Below the pieces are notes generated by a model. That model made no database searches. It was not told the origin of the DNA and saw nothing but the letters and a program-made list of their open reading frames with translations. From Bosea sp. 124 (GTDB lineage: Bacteria > Pseudomonadota > Alphaproteobacteria > Rhizobiales > Beijerinckiaceae), in the NCBI RefSeq assembly GCF_003046175.1, contig NZ_PZZM01000001.1:2683001-2747000 (forward strand): 64,000 nucleotides of DNA, given 5' to 3'. Positions 49,291 to 56,750 of this stretch are shown here, in pieces. The first letter of the stretch is position 1, and every line of letters begins with the position of its first letter. The position numbers and the translations under genes were made by a program.

Positions 49291-51300
49291 TCAGGGCAGG
49301 CCTCTGACCGCGAGCCCCGCGACGTCGGCGATGATCCCGTCCAGCTCGAAGTTCTTCGGCGTGTAGACGGCGGCGACGCCCATGTTGCGCAGCGCGTTCT
49401 CGTCGTCGGGCGGGATGATGCCGCCGACGACGACGGGCACGTCCATGCCGGCGACGCGCAGGCGGGCAGTGACGTCGCGCACCAGCGGCAGATGTGAGCC
49501 GGACAGGATCGACAAGCCGATGATGTCGGCTTTCGTCTCCTGTGCCTGCGCCACGATCTCCTCCGGTGTCTGGCGGATGCCGCCATAGCTGACCGCCATC
49601 CCGGCGTCGCGGGCGCGCACAGCGATCTGCTCGGCGCCGTTGGAGTGGCCGTCGAGGCCGGGCTTTCCGACGAGAAAGCGCGGCGCGCGGCCGAGCTTTT
49701 CGGTGGCGCGGGCGACGGCGGCCTTGACCGTGGCGAGGCCGGCATTGTCGCCGAGCTTGCCGGTGTCGACGCCGGTGGGGGCGCGGTATTCGCCGAAGAT
49801 CTCGCGCAGCGTTTGCGCCCATTCGCCGGTGGTGACGCCGGCCTTGGCGCAGGCGATCGAGGCCGGCATGACGTTGCGGGCTTCCTTCGCGGCCGAGGCC
49901 AGTTCGGCGAGGGCGGCCTCCGAGGCCTTTGCGTCACGGGCCGAGCGCCAGGCCTTGAGGCGGCCGATAGCCTCCAGTTCGACGGAGTCCGGCACGGTGA
50001 CGACATTGCCTTCGCCGGCCGAGAGCGGGGAGGGCTCGCTGTTGGTGAATTTGTTGACGCCGATGACGATCTGCTCGCCGCGCTCGATCGCCTCGATCCG
50101 GCGGGCGCCGTTCTCGACCAGAGCCTGCTTCATGTATCCGGTCTCGATGGCCGCGAGAGCGCCGCCCATGTCGTCGATCTTCGCGAGTTCATCGAGCGCG
50201 GCGGCCTTGAGATCGGCGACCCTGGCGTCGATCACGGTCGAGCCGTCGAAGATGTCGCCGAATTCGAGTAGGTCGGTCTCATAGGCCAGCACCTGCTGCA
50301 TGCGCAGCGACCATTGCTGGTCGAAGGGGCGTGGCAGGCCGAGCGCCTCGTTCCAGGCCGGAAGCTGCACGGCGCGGGCGCGGGCCTTCTTCGAAAGCGT
50401 CACCGCCAGCATCTCGATCAGGATGCGATAGACGTTGTTTTCGGGCTGCGGCTCGGTCAGCCCCAGCGAATTGACCTGAACGCCATAGCGGAAACGGCGC
50501 ATCGCCTCGTCGGCGACGCCATACCTGCCTAATGTGATTTCGTCCCACAGTTCGACGAATGCCCGCATCTTGCAGAGCTCGGTGACGAAGCGCATGCCGG
50601 CATTGACGAAGAAGGAGATGCGGCCGACGACATCGGGGAACTCTTCCGCAGAGACCTCCGGCCGGGCCCGGATCGAATCCAGCAAGGCGATCGCGGTCGC
50701 AAGGGCAAAGGACAGCTCCTGCACCGGCGAGGCGCCGGCTTCCTGCAGATGGTAGGAGCAGACATTGGTCGGGTTCCATTTCGGCAGCTCGCGAGCCGTG
50801 AACACGACGATGTCGGTGGTCAGCTGCATCGACGGGCGCGGCGGGAAGACATAGGTGCCGCGCGAGAGGTATTCCTTGACGAGATCGTTCTGCGTCGTGC
50901 CCTGCAGCGCTTTGCGGTCGGCGCCCTGCTCGTCGGCCACCGCGATGTAGAGCGACAGCAGCCAGGCGGCTGTCGCATTGATCGTCATCGAGGTGTTCAT
51001 CTGCGCGAGCGGGATGTCGGCGAACAGCGCCCGCATGTCGCCGAGATGGCTGATGGGCACGCCGACCTTGCCGACCTCGCCGCGCGACAGGACATGGTCG
51101 GGATCGTAGCCGGTCTGTGTCGGCAGGTCGAAGGCGACGGAGAGGCCGGTCTGGCCCTTCGCGAGGTTGTTACGATAGAGCTTGTTGGATTCCGAGGCGT
51201 CGGAATGGCCAGCATAGGTGCGGAAGATCCAGGGCTTGTCGCGCGGGATTGGCTTGTCGCGGGGCGCGGACTTGCTGCCGGCGGGGTCGATCGCGTTCAT
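49291..51300 (-). CDS. ecm: Ethylmalonyl-CoA mutase (B12-dependent; Ecm/MeaA)
   Basis: This 669-aa adenosylcobalamin enzyme belongs to the methylmalonyl-CoA mutase superfamily. The N-terminal barrel starts with 'KPWIFRTYAGHSDASESNKLYR', the form found in ethylmalonyl-CoA mutases rather than in methylmalonyl-CoA mutases. The C-terminal B12 domain has DxHxxG ('GLDGHSNGAEQ') and 'GGIIPPDD'. Ecm turns (2R)-ethylmalonyl-CoA into methylsuccinyl-CoA in the ethylmalonyl-CoA pathway, which replaces the glyoxylate shunt. The partner genes ccr and mcd are not in the window. Single-polypeptide length fits. Confidence 0.92.
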   Translation of the reverse strand: MNAIDPAGSKSAPRDKPIPRDKPWIFRTYAGHSDASESNKLYRNNLAKGQTGLSVAFDLPTQTGYDPDHVLSRGEVGKVGVPISHLGDMRALFADIPLAQMNTSMTINATAAWLLSLYIAVADEQGADRKALQGTTQNDLVKEYLSRGTYVFPPRPSMQLTTDIVVFTARELPKWNPTNVCSYHLQEAGASPVQELSFALATAIALLDSIRARPEVSAEEFPDVVGRISFFVNAGMRFVTELCKMRAFVELWDEITLGRYGVADEAMRRFRYGVQVNSLGLTEPQPENNVYRILIEMLAVTLSKKARARAVQLPAWNEALGLPRPFDQQWSLRMQQVLAYETDLLEFGDIFDGSTVIDARVADLKAAALDELAKIDDMGGALAAIETGYMKQALVENGARRIEAIERGEQIVIGVNKFTNSEPSPLSAGEGNVVTVPDSVELEAIGRLKAWRSARDAKASEAALAELASAAKEARNVMPASIACAKAGVTTGEWAQTLREIFGEYRAPTGVDTGKLGDNAGLATVKAAVARATEKLGRAPRFLVGKPGLDGHSNGAEQIAVRARDAGMAVSYGGIRQTPEEIVAQAQETKADIIGLSILSGSHLPLVRDVTARLRVAGMDVPVVVGGIIPPDDENALRNMGVAAVYTPKNFELDGIIADVAGLAVRGLP

Positions 51301-51368
51301 GCCGTTCCACCCTCTTTTCAGAGCAATCGCAATGTTGCACTGCGGCGAGAATAACGCCAGAGGGGCGG

Positions 51369-51389
51369 CGAAGTCGCTTGCGACCTTCG
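51369..51389 (-). terminator. Weak hairpin after the aldose epimerase gene
   Basis: A short inverted repeat cgaag-tcgc / gcga-cttcg with a one-base bulge lies 20 bp downstream of the epimerase stop and upstream of ecm. It could partly separate the two transcription units. No T tract. Confidence 0.3.
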
Positions 51390-51408
51390 GATGAGCGCCA
51401 GATCGGGC

Positions 51409-52284
51409 TCAGCCGCGCCAAGGCACGCCGAAGCTCAGCGTCATCGGCAGTTCCGTGGTGGCTCCTGGCGCAAGCAGAATCACCCCAATCCGCCGGTCGA
51501 GGGGTTCGTCCGGGTCTGAGGGCGAGGGCAGGCCGTGCCAGGGCTCGATGCAGATGAAGGGGCCGTTCGGCTTGGTCCAGATACCGAGATGGGGCATGTC
51601 GGGAAAATCGACCGCGACGCCCGGCAGGTCGTCCGCGCCATACCAGGCATGGCCGCCGGCACCTTCCGCGATGATCAGCGCATCCTGGACGAAGAGGGCG
51701 TGGTCGAGCGTCAGTACGCCGTCGATGAAGACCGAAGGGTGGCTCTCCGGCGCGCGCTGGCCGTCAGCGCCGAGGCGCAGATGGCCGGGGCTCGCGCCAT
51801 TGCCGAGGCGGATGCGATGCGGCAGGCCGTCCACGCCCGGCAGCGGCCAGAGGAAGGCCGGGTGATAGCCGAAGCAGAAGGGCATCGGCGTGGTGCCGGT
51901 ATTGGCGATGCGGGCCGTCAGCGTCAGCGCCACGCCGTCGACCCGGTAGGTCATGTCGAGCGCGAAGGCGAAGGGATAGGCTTGCCGGGTCTCGGCGTTG
52001 TCGGTGAGCCGCAGCGTGCAACTCGTGTTGTCCTGCGCGGTGACCTGGAACAGGCTGGTGCGCGCGACGCCGTGGCTCTTGATCGGGTAGCGCAGGCCGT
52101 CGATCAGAACCTTGCCGTTCGGATGCTTGCCGATGACCGGGAAGAGCAGCGGCGAGCGGCCGGCCCAGATCGCGGGGGCGCCGTTCCAGAGCCAGTCGCG
52201 GCCTTTCGCATCGGTGACGGATTGCAGTTCGGCGCCGAGCGGCGCGATTTCGATCGTCAGCCTATCATTGGCGAGCCTGATCAT
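51409..52284 (-). CDS. Aldose 1-epimerase family protein
   Basis: This 291-aa beta-sandwich protein of the galactose mutarotase superfamily has 'FPVIGKHPNGKVLIDG', 'FCFGYHPAFLWPLPG' with the catalytic histidine, and 'HLGIWTKPNGPFICIEPWHGLPS' with the catalytic glutamate. Such enzymes interconvert alpha and beta anomers of sugars or sugar phosphates. The substrate is unknown; the group is annotated only as aldose 1-epimerase. It ends 108 bp before ecm. Confidence 0.87.
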   Translation of the reverse strand: MIRLANDRLTIEIAPLGAELQSVTDAKGRDWLWNGAPAIWAGRSPLLFPVIGKHPNGKVLIDGLRYPIKSHGVARTSLFQVTAQDNTSCTLRLTDNAETRQAYPFAFALDMTYRVDGVALTLTARIANTGTTPMPFCFGYHPAFLWPLPGVDGLPHRIRLGNGASPGHLRLGADGQRAPESHPSVFIDGVLTLDHALFVQDALIIAEGAGGHAWYGADDLPGVAVDFPDMPHLGIWTKPNGPFICIEPWHGLPSPSDPDEPLDRRIGVILLAPGATTELPMTLSFGVPWRG

Positions 52285-52289
52285 CGCGC

Positions 52290-52778
52290 TCAGTTTCCCG
52301 CGCCCGGCAGGCGCGGCAGCGGCATGAATGCGACGCCTTCCTCATGCAGCATGCGGGCGTCCTCGGAAGTCGCTTCACCATAGATCGGGCGGCTGTCGCT
52401 CTCGCCATGGTGGATCTTCAGCGCCTCGTCGGCGAAGCGGGGCCCGACATGTTCGGCGGTTTCGGCGACGTGCTTGTGCAGCGCCGTCAGCATCTGGCGC
52501 AGCGCGATCTCGGGCTCGCCCATCAGCGCGGCGGGTGCCGCCGATGCGGGTGCGGCCGGCACAGCTGCGGGCGATGCCTCCTGTTCGACCTCGATGGCGC
52601 GCGCGCCCCGGTCGGTACGGGCGACGTTCGGCGCCATGATCGCCCGATCCACCCGTTTGCTGTCGCACAGCGGGCAAGTGACGAGGCCGCGGCGCAACTG
52701 GTCCTCGAAGCTCGCCGAGCCGGCGAACCAGCTCTCGAATTCATGGGCGCTGTCGCAGACCAAAGCGTAACGGATCAT
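52290..52778 (-). CDS. DUF1178 family protein
   Basis: This 162-aa protein starts with 'MIRYALVCDSAHEFESWF' and has a CPxC zinc-ribbon-like segment ('VTCPLCDSKRVDR'), followed by a variable Ala/Pro linker and a conserved C-terminal part ('SDSRPIYGEATSEDARMLHEEG'). This is the DUF1178 family of proteobacteria, function unknown. It lies 5 bp upstream of the aldose epimerase gene on the same strand and 99 bp after grxC, so the three are probably one operon. Confidence 0.88.
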   Translation of the reverse strand: MIRYALVCDSAHEFESWFAGSASFEDQLRRGLVTCPLCDSKRVDRAIMAPNVARTDRGARAIEVEQEASPAAVPAAPASAAPAALMGEPEIALRQMLTALHKHVAETAEHVGPRFADEALKIHHGESDSRPIYGEATSEDARMLHEEGVAFMPLPRLPGAGN

Positions 52779-52877
52779 GTCAACTCAACCATGCGGCACG
52801 TGTCGGCCGCGAGCCCTCCGCAGGAGAGATAGGCGGCGGCTCGCGCTTCACAAGCGCACGATCGATGGAGCAGTGGC

Positions 52878-53135
52878 TCACGCGGCGAGCAGCTTGTCGA
52901 GTTCGCCGCGGGCATCGAGCGCATGGATGTCGTCCGAGCCGCCGACATGCTTCTCGCCGATGAAGATCTGCGGCACCGAGGTCCGGCCGCCGGCCCGCGC
53001 GGTCATCGCCTGGCGCAACTCCGGCTTGCCGTCGACGTCGATCTCGTCATAGGCGACGCCCTTCTTCGTCAGCAGCGACTTCGCCGCCTTGCAATAGGGG
53101 CACCAGGCGGTGGTGTAGATCGTGACGGCAGGCAT
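52878..53135 (-). CDS. grxC: Glutaredoxin 3
   Basis: This 85-aa dithiol glutaredoxin has the active site CPYC (C12, C15), the cis-proline loop 'TSVPQIFIGEKHVGG' and 'DDIHALDARGELDKLL'. It reduces disulfides and glutathionylated proteins in the cytoplasm. The ATG at 53135 gives the normal N-terminus ('MPAVTIYTTAWCPYC'); an ATG five codons upstream is possible. It follows comF by 54 bp on the same strand. Confidence 0.94.
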   Translation of the reverse strand: MPAVTIYTTAWCPYCKAAKSLLTKKGVAYDEIDVDGKPELRQAMTARAGGRTSVPQIFIGEKHVGGSDDIHALDARGELDKLLAA

Positions 53136-53189
53136 CGCGGGACCCATCATGTTGCGCTGCGTGCAATGTAGTGTCTCGTCACGCATCCG

Positions 53190-54005
53190 TCACGACCCGT
53201 CCGACACCACCCTCGCGAAGGTGAGAATATCGACCGCACTGGCGCCGGCCCGCAGCACAGCGCGGGCGGCGGCGTTGGCGGTCGAGCCGGTGGTCAGGAC
53301 GTCGTCGATCAGCAGAACGCGGCGGCCCTCTATCCGGGGCCTCGCGCCCGGCGGCACCTTGAAGGCCCCCTGCAAATTGTCGGTGCGCTGGGCCCGCGTC
53401 AGCCCGACCTGCTGGCGTGTGCGCTTGACGCGGGCGAGCGCGAGCGGCGCGAGAGGGAGGCTGGCCTGCCGTGCCACGACCTGCGCCAGTGCGGCGGCCT
53501 GGTTGAAGCGCCGGGTCCACAGCCGCGTGCGATGCAACGGCACCGGCACCACCAGGTCGGCATCGGGCAGCAGCTCGCGGCCGGCCTGCGCCATCATGCG
53601 CCCCAGCGTCAAGGCGAGGTCGGTGCGGTCGCCGTATTTCAGGCGGTGGACGAGTTCGCGCGCCGTGCCGTCGAAGCGGCAGACGGCGCGGGCCCGCGCG
53701 AAAACCGGCGGGTCGGCGATCGCGGCCGGCGAGAGCAGCCCGTCGCCGAGATCGACAGCGAAGGGCGTTCCCAGTCGCTCGCAATAGGGCCGCTCGATGA
53801 AGCCGATGCCGCCCCAGCAGGCCGGACAGAGCGCCTGTGCCTCGCCTGTCGCGGCCTGGCAGGCGATGCAGGAGGGCGGATAGACGATGCCGATGGCGCC
53901 GCGCAGGCCGGTGCGCAACAGCGCCGCGCCCTGCCGGAGGGCACGTCCTGGCAGGAGGCCGGAGAAGCTTTGCCTCCTCGTCGCCAGCTCCGGGAGATCG
54001 TTCAT
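53190..54005 (-). CDS. ComF family protein (phosphoribosyltransferase fold)
   Basis: This 271-aa protein has an N-terminal zinc-ribbon-like segment with cysteine pairs ('PPSCIACQ', 'ALCPACW') and a C-terminal phosphoribosyltransferase domain with the PRPP loop 'VLLIDDVLTTGSTA'. ComF proteins aid DNA uptake or processing of imported DNA; the exact reaction is unsettled. The ATG at 54005 is chosen since homology begins after it. The comF-grxC-DUF1178 order is common in Rhizobiales as I recall. Confidence 0.9.
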   Translation of the reverse strand: MNDLPELATRRQSFSGLLPGRALRQGAALLRTGLRGAIGIVYPPSCIACQAATGEAQALCPACWGGIGFIERPYCERLGTPFAVDLGDGLLSPAAIADPPVFARARAVCRFDGTARELVHRLKYGDRTDLALTLGRMMAQAGRELLPDADLVVPVPLHRTRLWTRRFNQAAALAQVVARQASLPLAPLALARVKRTRQQVGLTRAQRTDNLQGAFKVPPGARPRIEGRRVLLIDDVLTTGSTANAAARAVLRAGASAVDILTFARVVSDGS

Positions 54006-54193
54006 CTCGAGATAGGCCGCGCCCGAGATCGAATGGTCATGTTCGCGGGAGCCGGGCTCGGCCACCCTGTCATCCCGCACTGCAGCACCTATGTAGTGGT
54101 TGGACGATCCCGGGCCCCGCAGCACACCGCGCTGTGCCGGTCGCGGTTGCCGTCCCGCTCACCATCCGGTCTGGCGTTTCCAAGGATACTCCC

Positions 54194-55303
54194 ATGAGCC
54201 ACTCAGATCCGTCCGTCCCGGCGCTGTTCACGCCGTTCCGCATCGGCGATATCGCCATCAGGAACCGCATCGTCATGGCGCCGCTGACGCGCAACCGCGC
54301 CACCCATGGCAATGATGCGCCCAACGCGCTCAATGTCGAGTATTATCGCCAGCGCGCGAGCGCCGGCCTGATCATCACCGAGGGGACGCAGGTCTCGCAG
54401 CAGGGCCAGGGCTATGTCTGGACGCCCGGCATGTACACGCCCGAGCAGATCGCCGGCTGGAAGGCCATCACCGATGCCGTCCATGCCGAGGGCGGCAAGA
54501 TCGTCGCCCAGCTCTGGCATGTCGGCCGCGTCAGCCATGTCTCACTGCAGCCGGGCGGGCAGGCGCCGGTCGCGCCCTCGGCGCGCGTCGCCAACACCAA
54601 GACCTATATCGCGAGCGGCTTCGCGGCCGTCTCGCCGCCGCGCGCGCTGACCCTCGACGAGATCCCCGCGATCATCGGCGAATTCGTCTCGGCAGCCGAG
54701 AACGCGAAGGCGGCCGGTTTCGACGGGATCGAGCTGCACGGCGCCCATGGCTACTTGATCGACCAGTTCCTGCGCGACGATTCCAACACGCGCAGCGATG
54801 CCTATGGCGGCTCGATCGAGAACCGTGTCCGGTTTGCGCTCGAAGTCGTCGACGCTGTCTCGAAGGTGTTTTCGAAGGGGCGCGTCGGCATCCGGATCTC
54901 GCCGGTGAGCCCCGCCAACGATGCCCGCGATTCAGACCCGCAGGCGCTGTTCATGCATCTGGTCACGAAGCTGAGCGAGGCCAGCATCGCCTTCATCCAT
55001 GTCGTTGAGGGCGCGACCCGCGAGGCCCGCGACTACCTGCCCTTCGACTACGGCGCACTGCGCAAGACCTTCAAAGGCGCCTATATCGCCAATAACGGCT
55101 TCACCCGCGAGCTGGCGATCGAGACGATCGAGAACGGCTCCGCCGATGCGATCGCGTTCGGGCGCCTGTTCATCGCCAATCCCGACCTGGTCGAGCGGTT
55201 GCGCCGGAACGCGCCGCTGAACACGCCGGTGGTCGAGACCTTCTATGGCGGCGACGCCACGGGCTATACCGACTATCCGGCACTAGCCGAACAGGCGGCC
55301 TGA
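54194..55303 (+). CDS. Alkene reductase, Old Yellow Enzyme family
   Basis: This 369-aa FMN-dependent TIM barrel reduces activated C=C bonds with NAD(P)H. Motifs are 'NRIVMAPLTRNRA' at the N-terminus, 'AQLWHVGRVSH', the substrate-binding HxxH-type 'GIELHGAHGYLIDQFL' and 'GSADAIAFGRLFIANPDL'. It is close to NemA-type enzymes that act on nitroesters, maleimides and enones. The ATG at 54194 lies in a 188-bp region shared with the divergent comF. A strong hairpin follows the stop. Confidence 0.93.
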   Translation: MSHSDPSVPALFTPFRIGDIAIRNRIVMAPLTRNRATHGNDAPNALNVEYYRQRASAGLIITEGTQVSQQGQGYVWTPGMYTPEQIAGWKAITDAVHAEGGKIVAQLWHVGRVSHVSLQPGGQAPVAPSARVANTKTYIASGFAAVSPPRALTLDEIPAIIGEFVSAAENAKAAGFDGIELHGAHGYLIDQFLRDDSNTRSDAYGGSIENRVRFALEVVDAVSKVFSKGRVGIRISPVSPANDARDSDPQALFMHLVTKLSEASIAFIHVVEGATREARDYLPFDYGALRKTFKGAYIANNGFTRELAIETIENGSADAIAFGRLFIANPDLVERLRRNAPLNTPVVETFYGGDATGYTDYPALAEQAA

Positions 55304-55305
55304 AG

Positions 55306-55342
55306 TCGTGGCCGGCTTGCCCGTCGCGCAAGCCGGCCACGA
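55306..55342 (+). terminator. Strong stem-loop after the Old Yellow Enzyme gene
   Basis: A perfect 14-bp inverted repeat (tcgtggccggcttg / caagccggccacga) with a 9-nt loop begins 3 bp after the stop codon. There is no T tract, but the stability and position make it a probable transcript end. Confidence 0.6.
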
Positions 55343-55405
55343 TCGCGCAGCGGGTGCGGCATTGCCGTTCCCGCTGCGAATTTCGGCGTTGCCACGGAAA
55401 AACAG

Positions 55406-55434
55406 TTGCGGGCCGGCCGAAGCCCGATTAAACA
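55406..55434 (+). promoter_or_regulatory. Possible promoter of tRNA-Glu
   Basis: TTGCGG (55406-55411) and TAAACA (55429-55434) are 17 nt apart and end 17 nt before the tRNA. Boxes are imperfect, so this is a suggestion only. Confidence 0.35.
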
Positions 55435-55451
55435 GCAGCCCTTGCCGCGCT

Positions 55452-55526
55452 GCTCCCATCGTCTAGCGGTTAGGACGTCGCCCTCTCACGGCGAAAACTG
55501 GGGTTCGATTCCCCATGGGAGCGCCA
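55452..55526 (+). tRNA. tRNA-Glu (anticodon CTC)
   Basis: The full cloverleaf is visible: acceptor gctccca / tgggagc, D arm cgtc...gacg with ggttag loop, anticodon stem cgcc / ggcg around ctctcac (anticodon CTC), T arm tgggg-ttcgatt-cccca, discriminator G and an encoded CCA end. It lies 109 bp after the hairpin that follows the Old Yellow Enzyme gene. No att-like duplication of its 3' end was noticed nearby. Confidence 0.96.
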
Positions 55527-55595
55527 TCGGCGCCTTCGAACGGTAACACCGTTTGGAAATCCACATCATCAGGGTTCTGGAAGTCGACGCCTGGC

Positions 55596-55796
55596 TCAGC
55601 GCTCGGTGTTGCCCGCGGATCGTTCGAGGTCCGAGACGCGGTAGCGCCGGCCGGTCCATTGCCGGATCAGGTGCCGAACCAGACCGGCTATGATCACGAC
55701 CAGCGGCAAGGCGTAGATGGCGGCGTCGCTGAAGGCCAGCCATAGCGCCAGTGCCGAGGTGCCCAGAAGGGCGAGGACGGGCATGAACATCACCAT
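55596..55796 (-). CDS. Small two-helix membrane protein, hypothetical
   Basis: This 66-aa ORF encodes two hydrophobic helices (about residues 4-22 and 27-45) followed by a basic tail ('RQWTGRRYRVSDLERSAG'). I do not recognise the family. Start is uncertain, since ATGs at codons 1, 3 and 5 are all possible. It lies alone between the tRNA and the methyltransferase gene. The strong hydrophobic pattern supports a real gene. Confidence 0.5.
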   Translation of the reverse strand: MVMFMPVLALLGTSALALWLAFSDAAIYALPLVVIIAGLVRHLIRQWTGRRYRVSDLERSAGNTER

Positions 55797-55950
55797 CCCG
55801 AAGAGGTAAGGGCGTTGGCGCAGTCCTCAAGGGGCGGACCGATCAGGTGGTTACCGCGGTCCTGCCGCCGGCCCGGGCATTTGAGGGGCGGGTTGCTGCA
55901 GTCTGTCCTCGCTCCGGCCGGCGCGGCGCTGTCGGCGTCCGGCCCGCTGC

Positions 55951-56643
55951 CTAGCCGGGAACCTTGAGATGGTGCAGGCGCAGCGGCTGGCGCAGCCGAT
56001 AGCCGCCCTTCACGTATTCGGCGAGAATGTAGAAACGCTTCATCACCTTCTCGCGCTCCTCCAACGCCTTGTCCTTGCGCGAGGGATCGACCGCGACCAC
56101 GCGGTCGATGAAATCGGTGACGGTCGGATACATCTCGACGCGGTCGTATTCAGTGCATTCGGCCAGATGCAGGGGCCCATCACGCAGCGCTGCGGCGATG
56201 GCCTCCTGCGCCGCCCGCCGGATCTGCGTCTCGTCCTCGATCGGTCGCATCGACTCGAAGAAAGTCCCCTCGGGCAGCGGCTCGATCACGATGACGTCGC
56301 CGCCGGGCGCGACGATGCGCGCCGCCTCGGCGAGCGCGGCCGCCATGCCCTGCAGCGGGACATGATGCAGGCTGTTGACGAAGATCGCCGCATGCATGGC
56401 CGCATCGACGAAGGGCAGGCTTTCGGCGCCCGCCTGACGCAGGATGGCGGTCGGCGCGATCTTGCGCGCTTCGGCCAGCGCCGCGGGGTCGGGGTCTATG
56501 CCCGCGACCTTCGCTCCGAGTTCGGCCAGCGCGTTGAGCAGGGCGCCGCGCCCGCAGCCGATCTCGAGGATGCGGCGTTCCTCGAGAGGGGTGAGGATCG
56601 TCCTGATGACCCTCAGCGTGTCGTTGGCGGGGCGTGCGGGCAT
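55951..56643 (-). CDS. Class I SAM-dependent methyltransferase
   Basis: This 230-aa protein has the Rossmann SAM-binding motif I 'ILEIGCGRGALL' (residues ~25-36), an acidic end of strand 2 ('AGIDPDPAAL') and 'FVNSLHHVPLQGM', the motif of small-molecule (UbiE/COQ5-like) methyltransferases. The substrate is unknown. It is followed by variable sequence and starts 107 bp downstream of the DUF429/dehydratase gene end on the same strand. Confidence 0.85.
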   Translation of the reverse strand: MPARPANDTLRVIRTILTPLEERRILEIGCGRGALLNALAELGAKVAGIDPDPAALAEARKIAPTAILRQAGAESLPFVDAAMHAAIFVNSLHHVPLQGMAAALAEAARIVAPGGDVIVIEPLPEGTFFESMRPIEDETQIRRAAQEAIAAALRDGPLHLAECTEYDRVEMYPTVTDFIDRVVAVDPSRKDKALEEREKVMKRFYILAEYVKGGYRLRQPLRLHHLKVPG

Positions 56644-56750
56644 GACAGACGCAGCCTAACGCATGACCGCCGGGGCGAGGCAAGCCTTCGCCCCGCAACC
56701 CTGTTCACAACTGCGACGCAGACTACCTCCAACCGAGGCGACCCGACCCG

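Noticed and set aside
51301..51408. A cobalamin riboswitch upstream of ethylmalonyl-CoA mutase
   Set aside because: The gap is only 108 bp and lacks the B12-box; only a weak hairpin is present.
55452..55600. tRNA-Glu as a possible integration site for a genomic island
   Set aside because: No integrase, no direct repeat of the tRNA 3' end and no change in gene content or composition downstream.
55486..55830. A minus-strand ORF of 114 aa ending 'GIEPQFSP'
   Set aside because: Its C-terminus is the reverse complement of the tRNA-Glu T arm and acceptor stem; this is a well-known false ORF.
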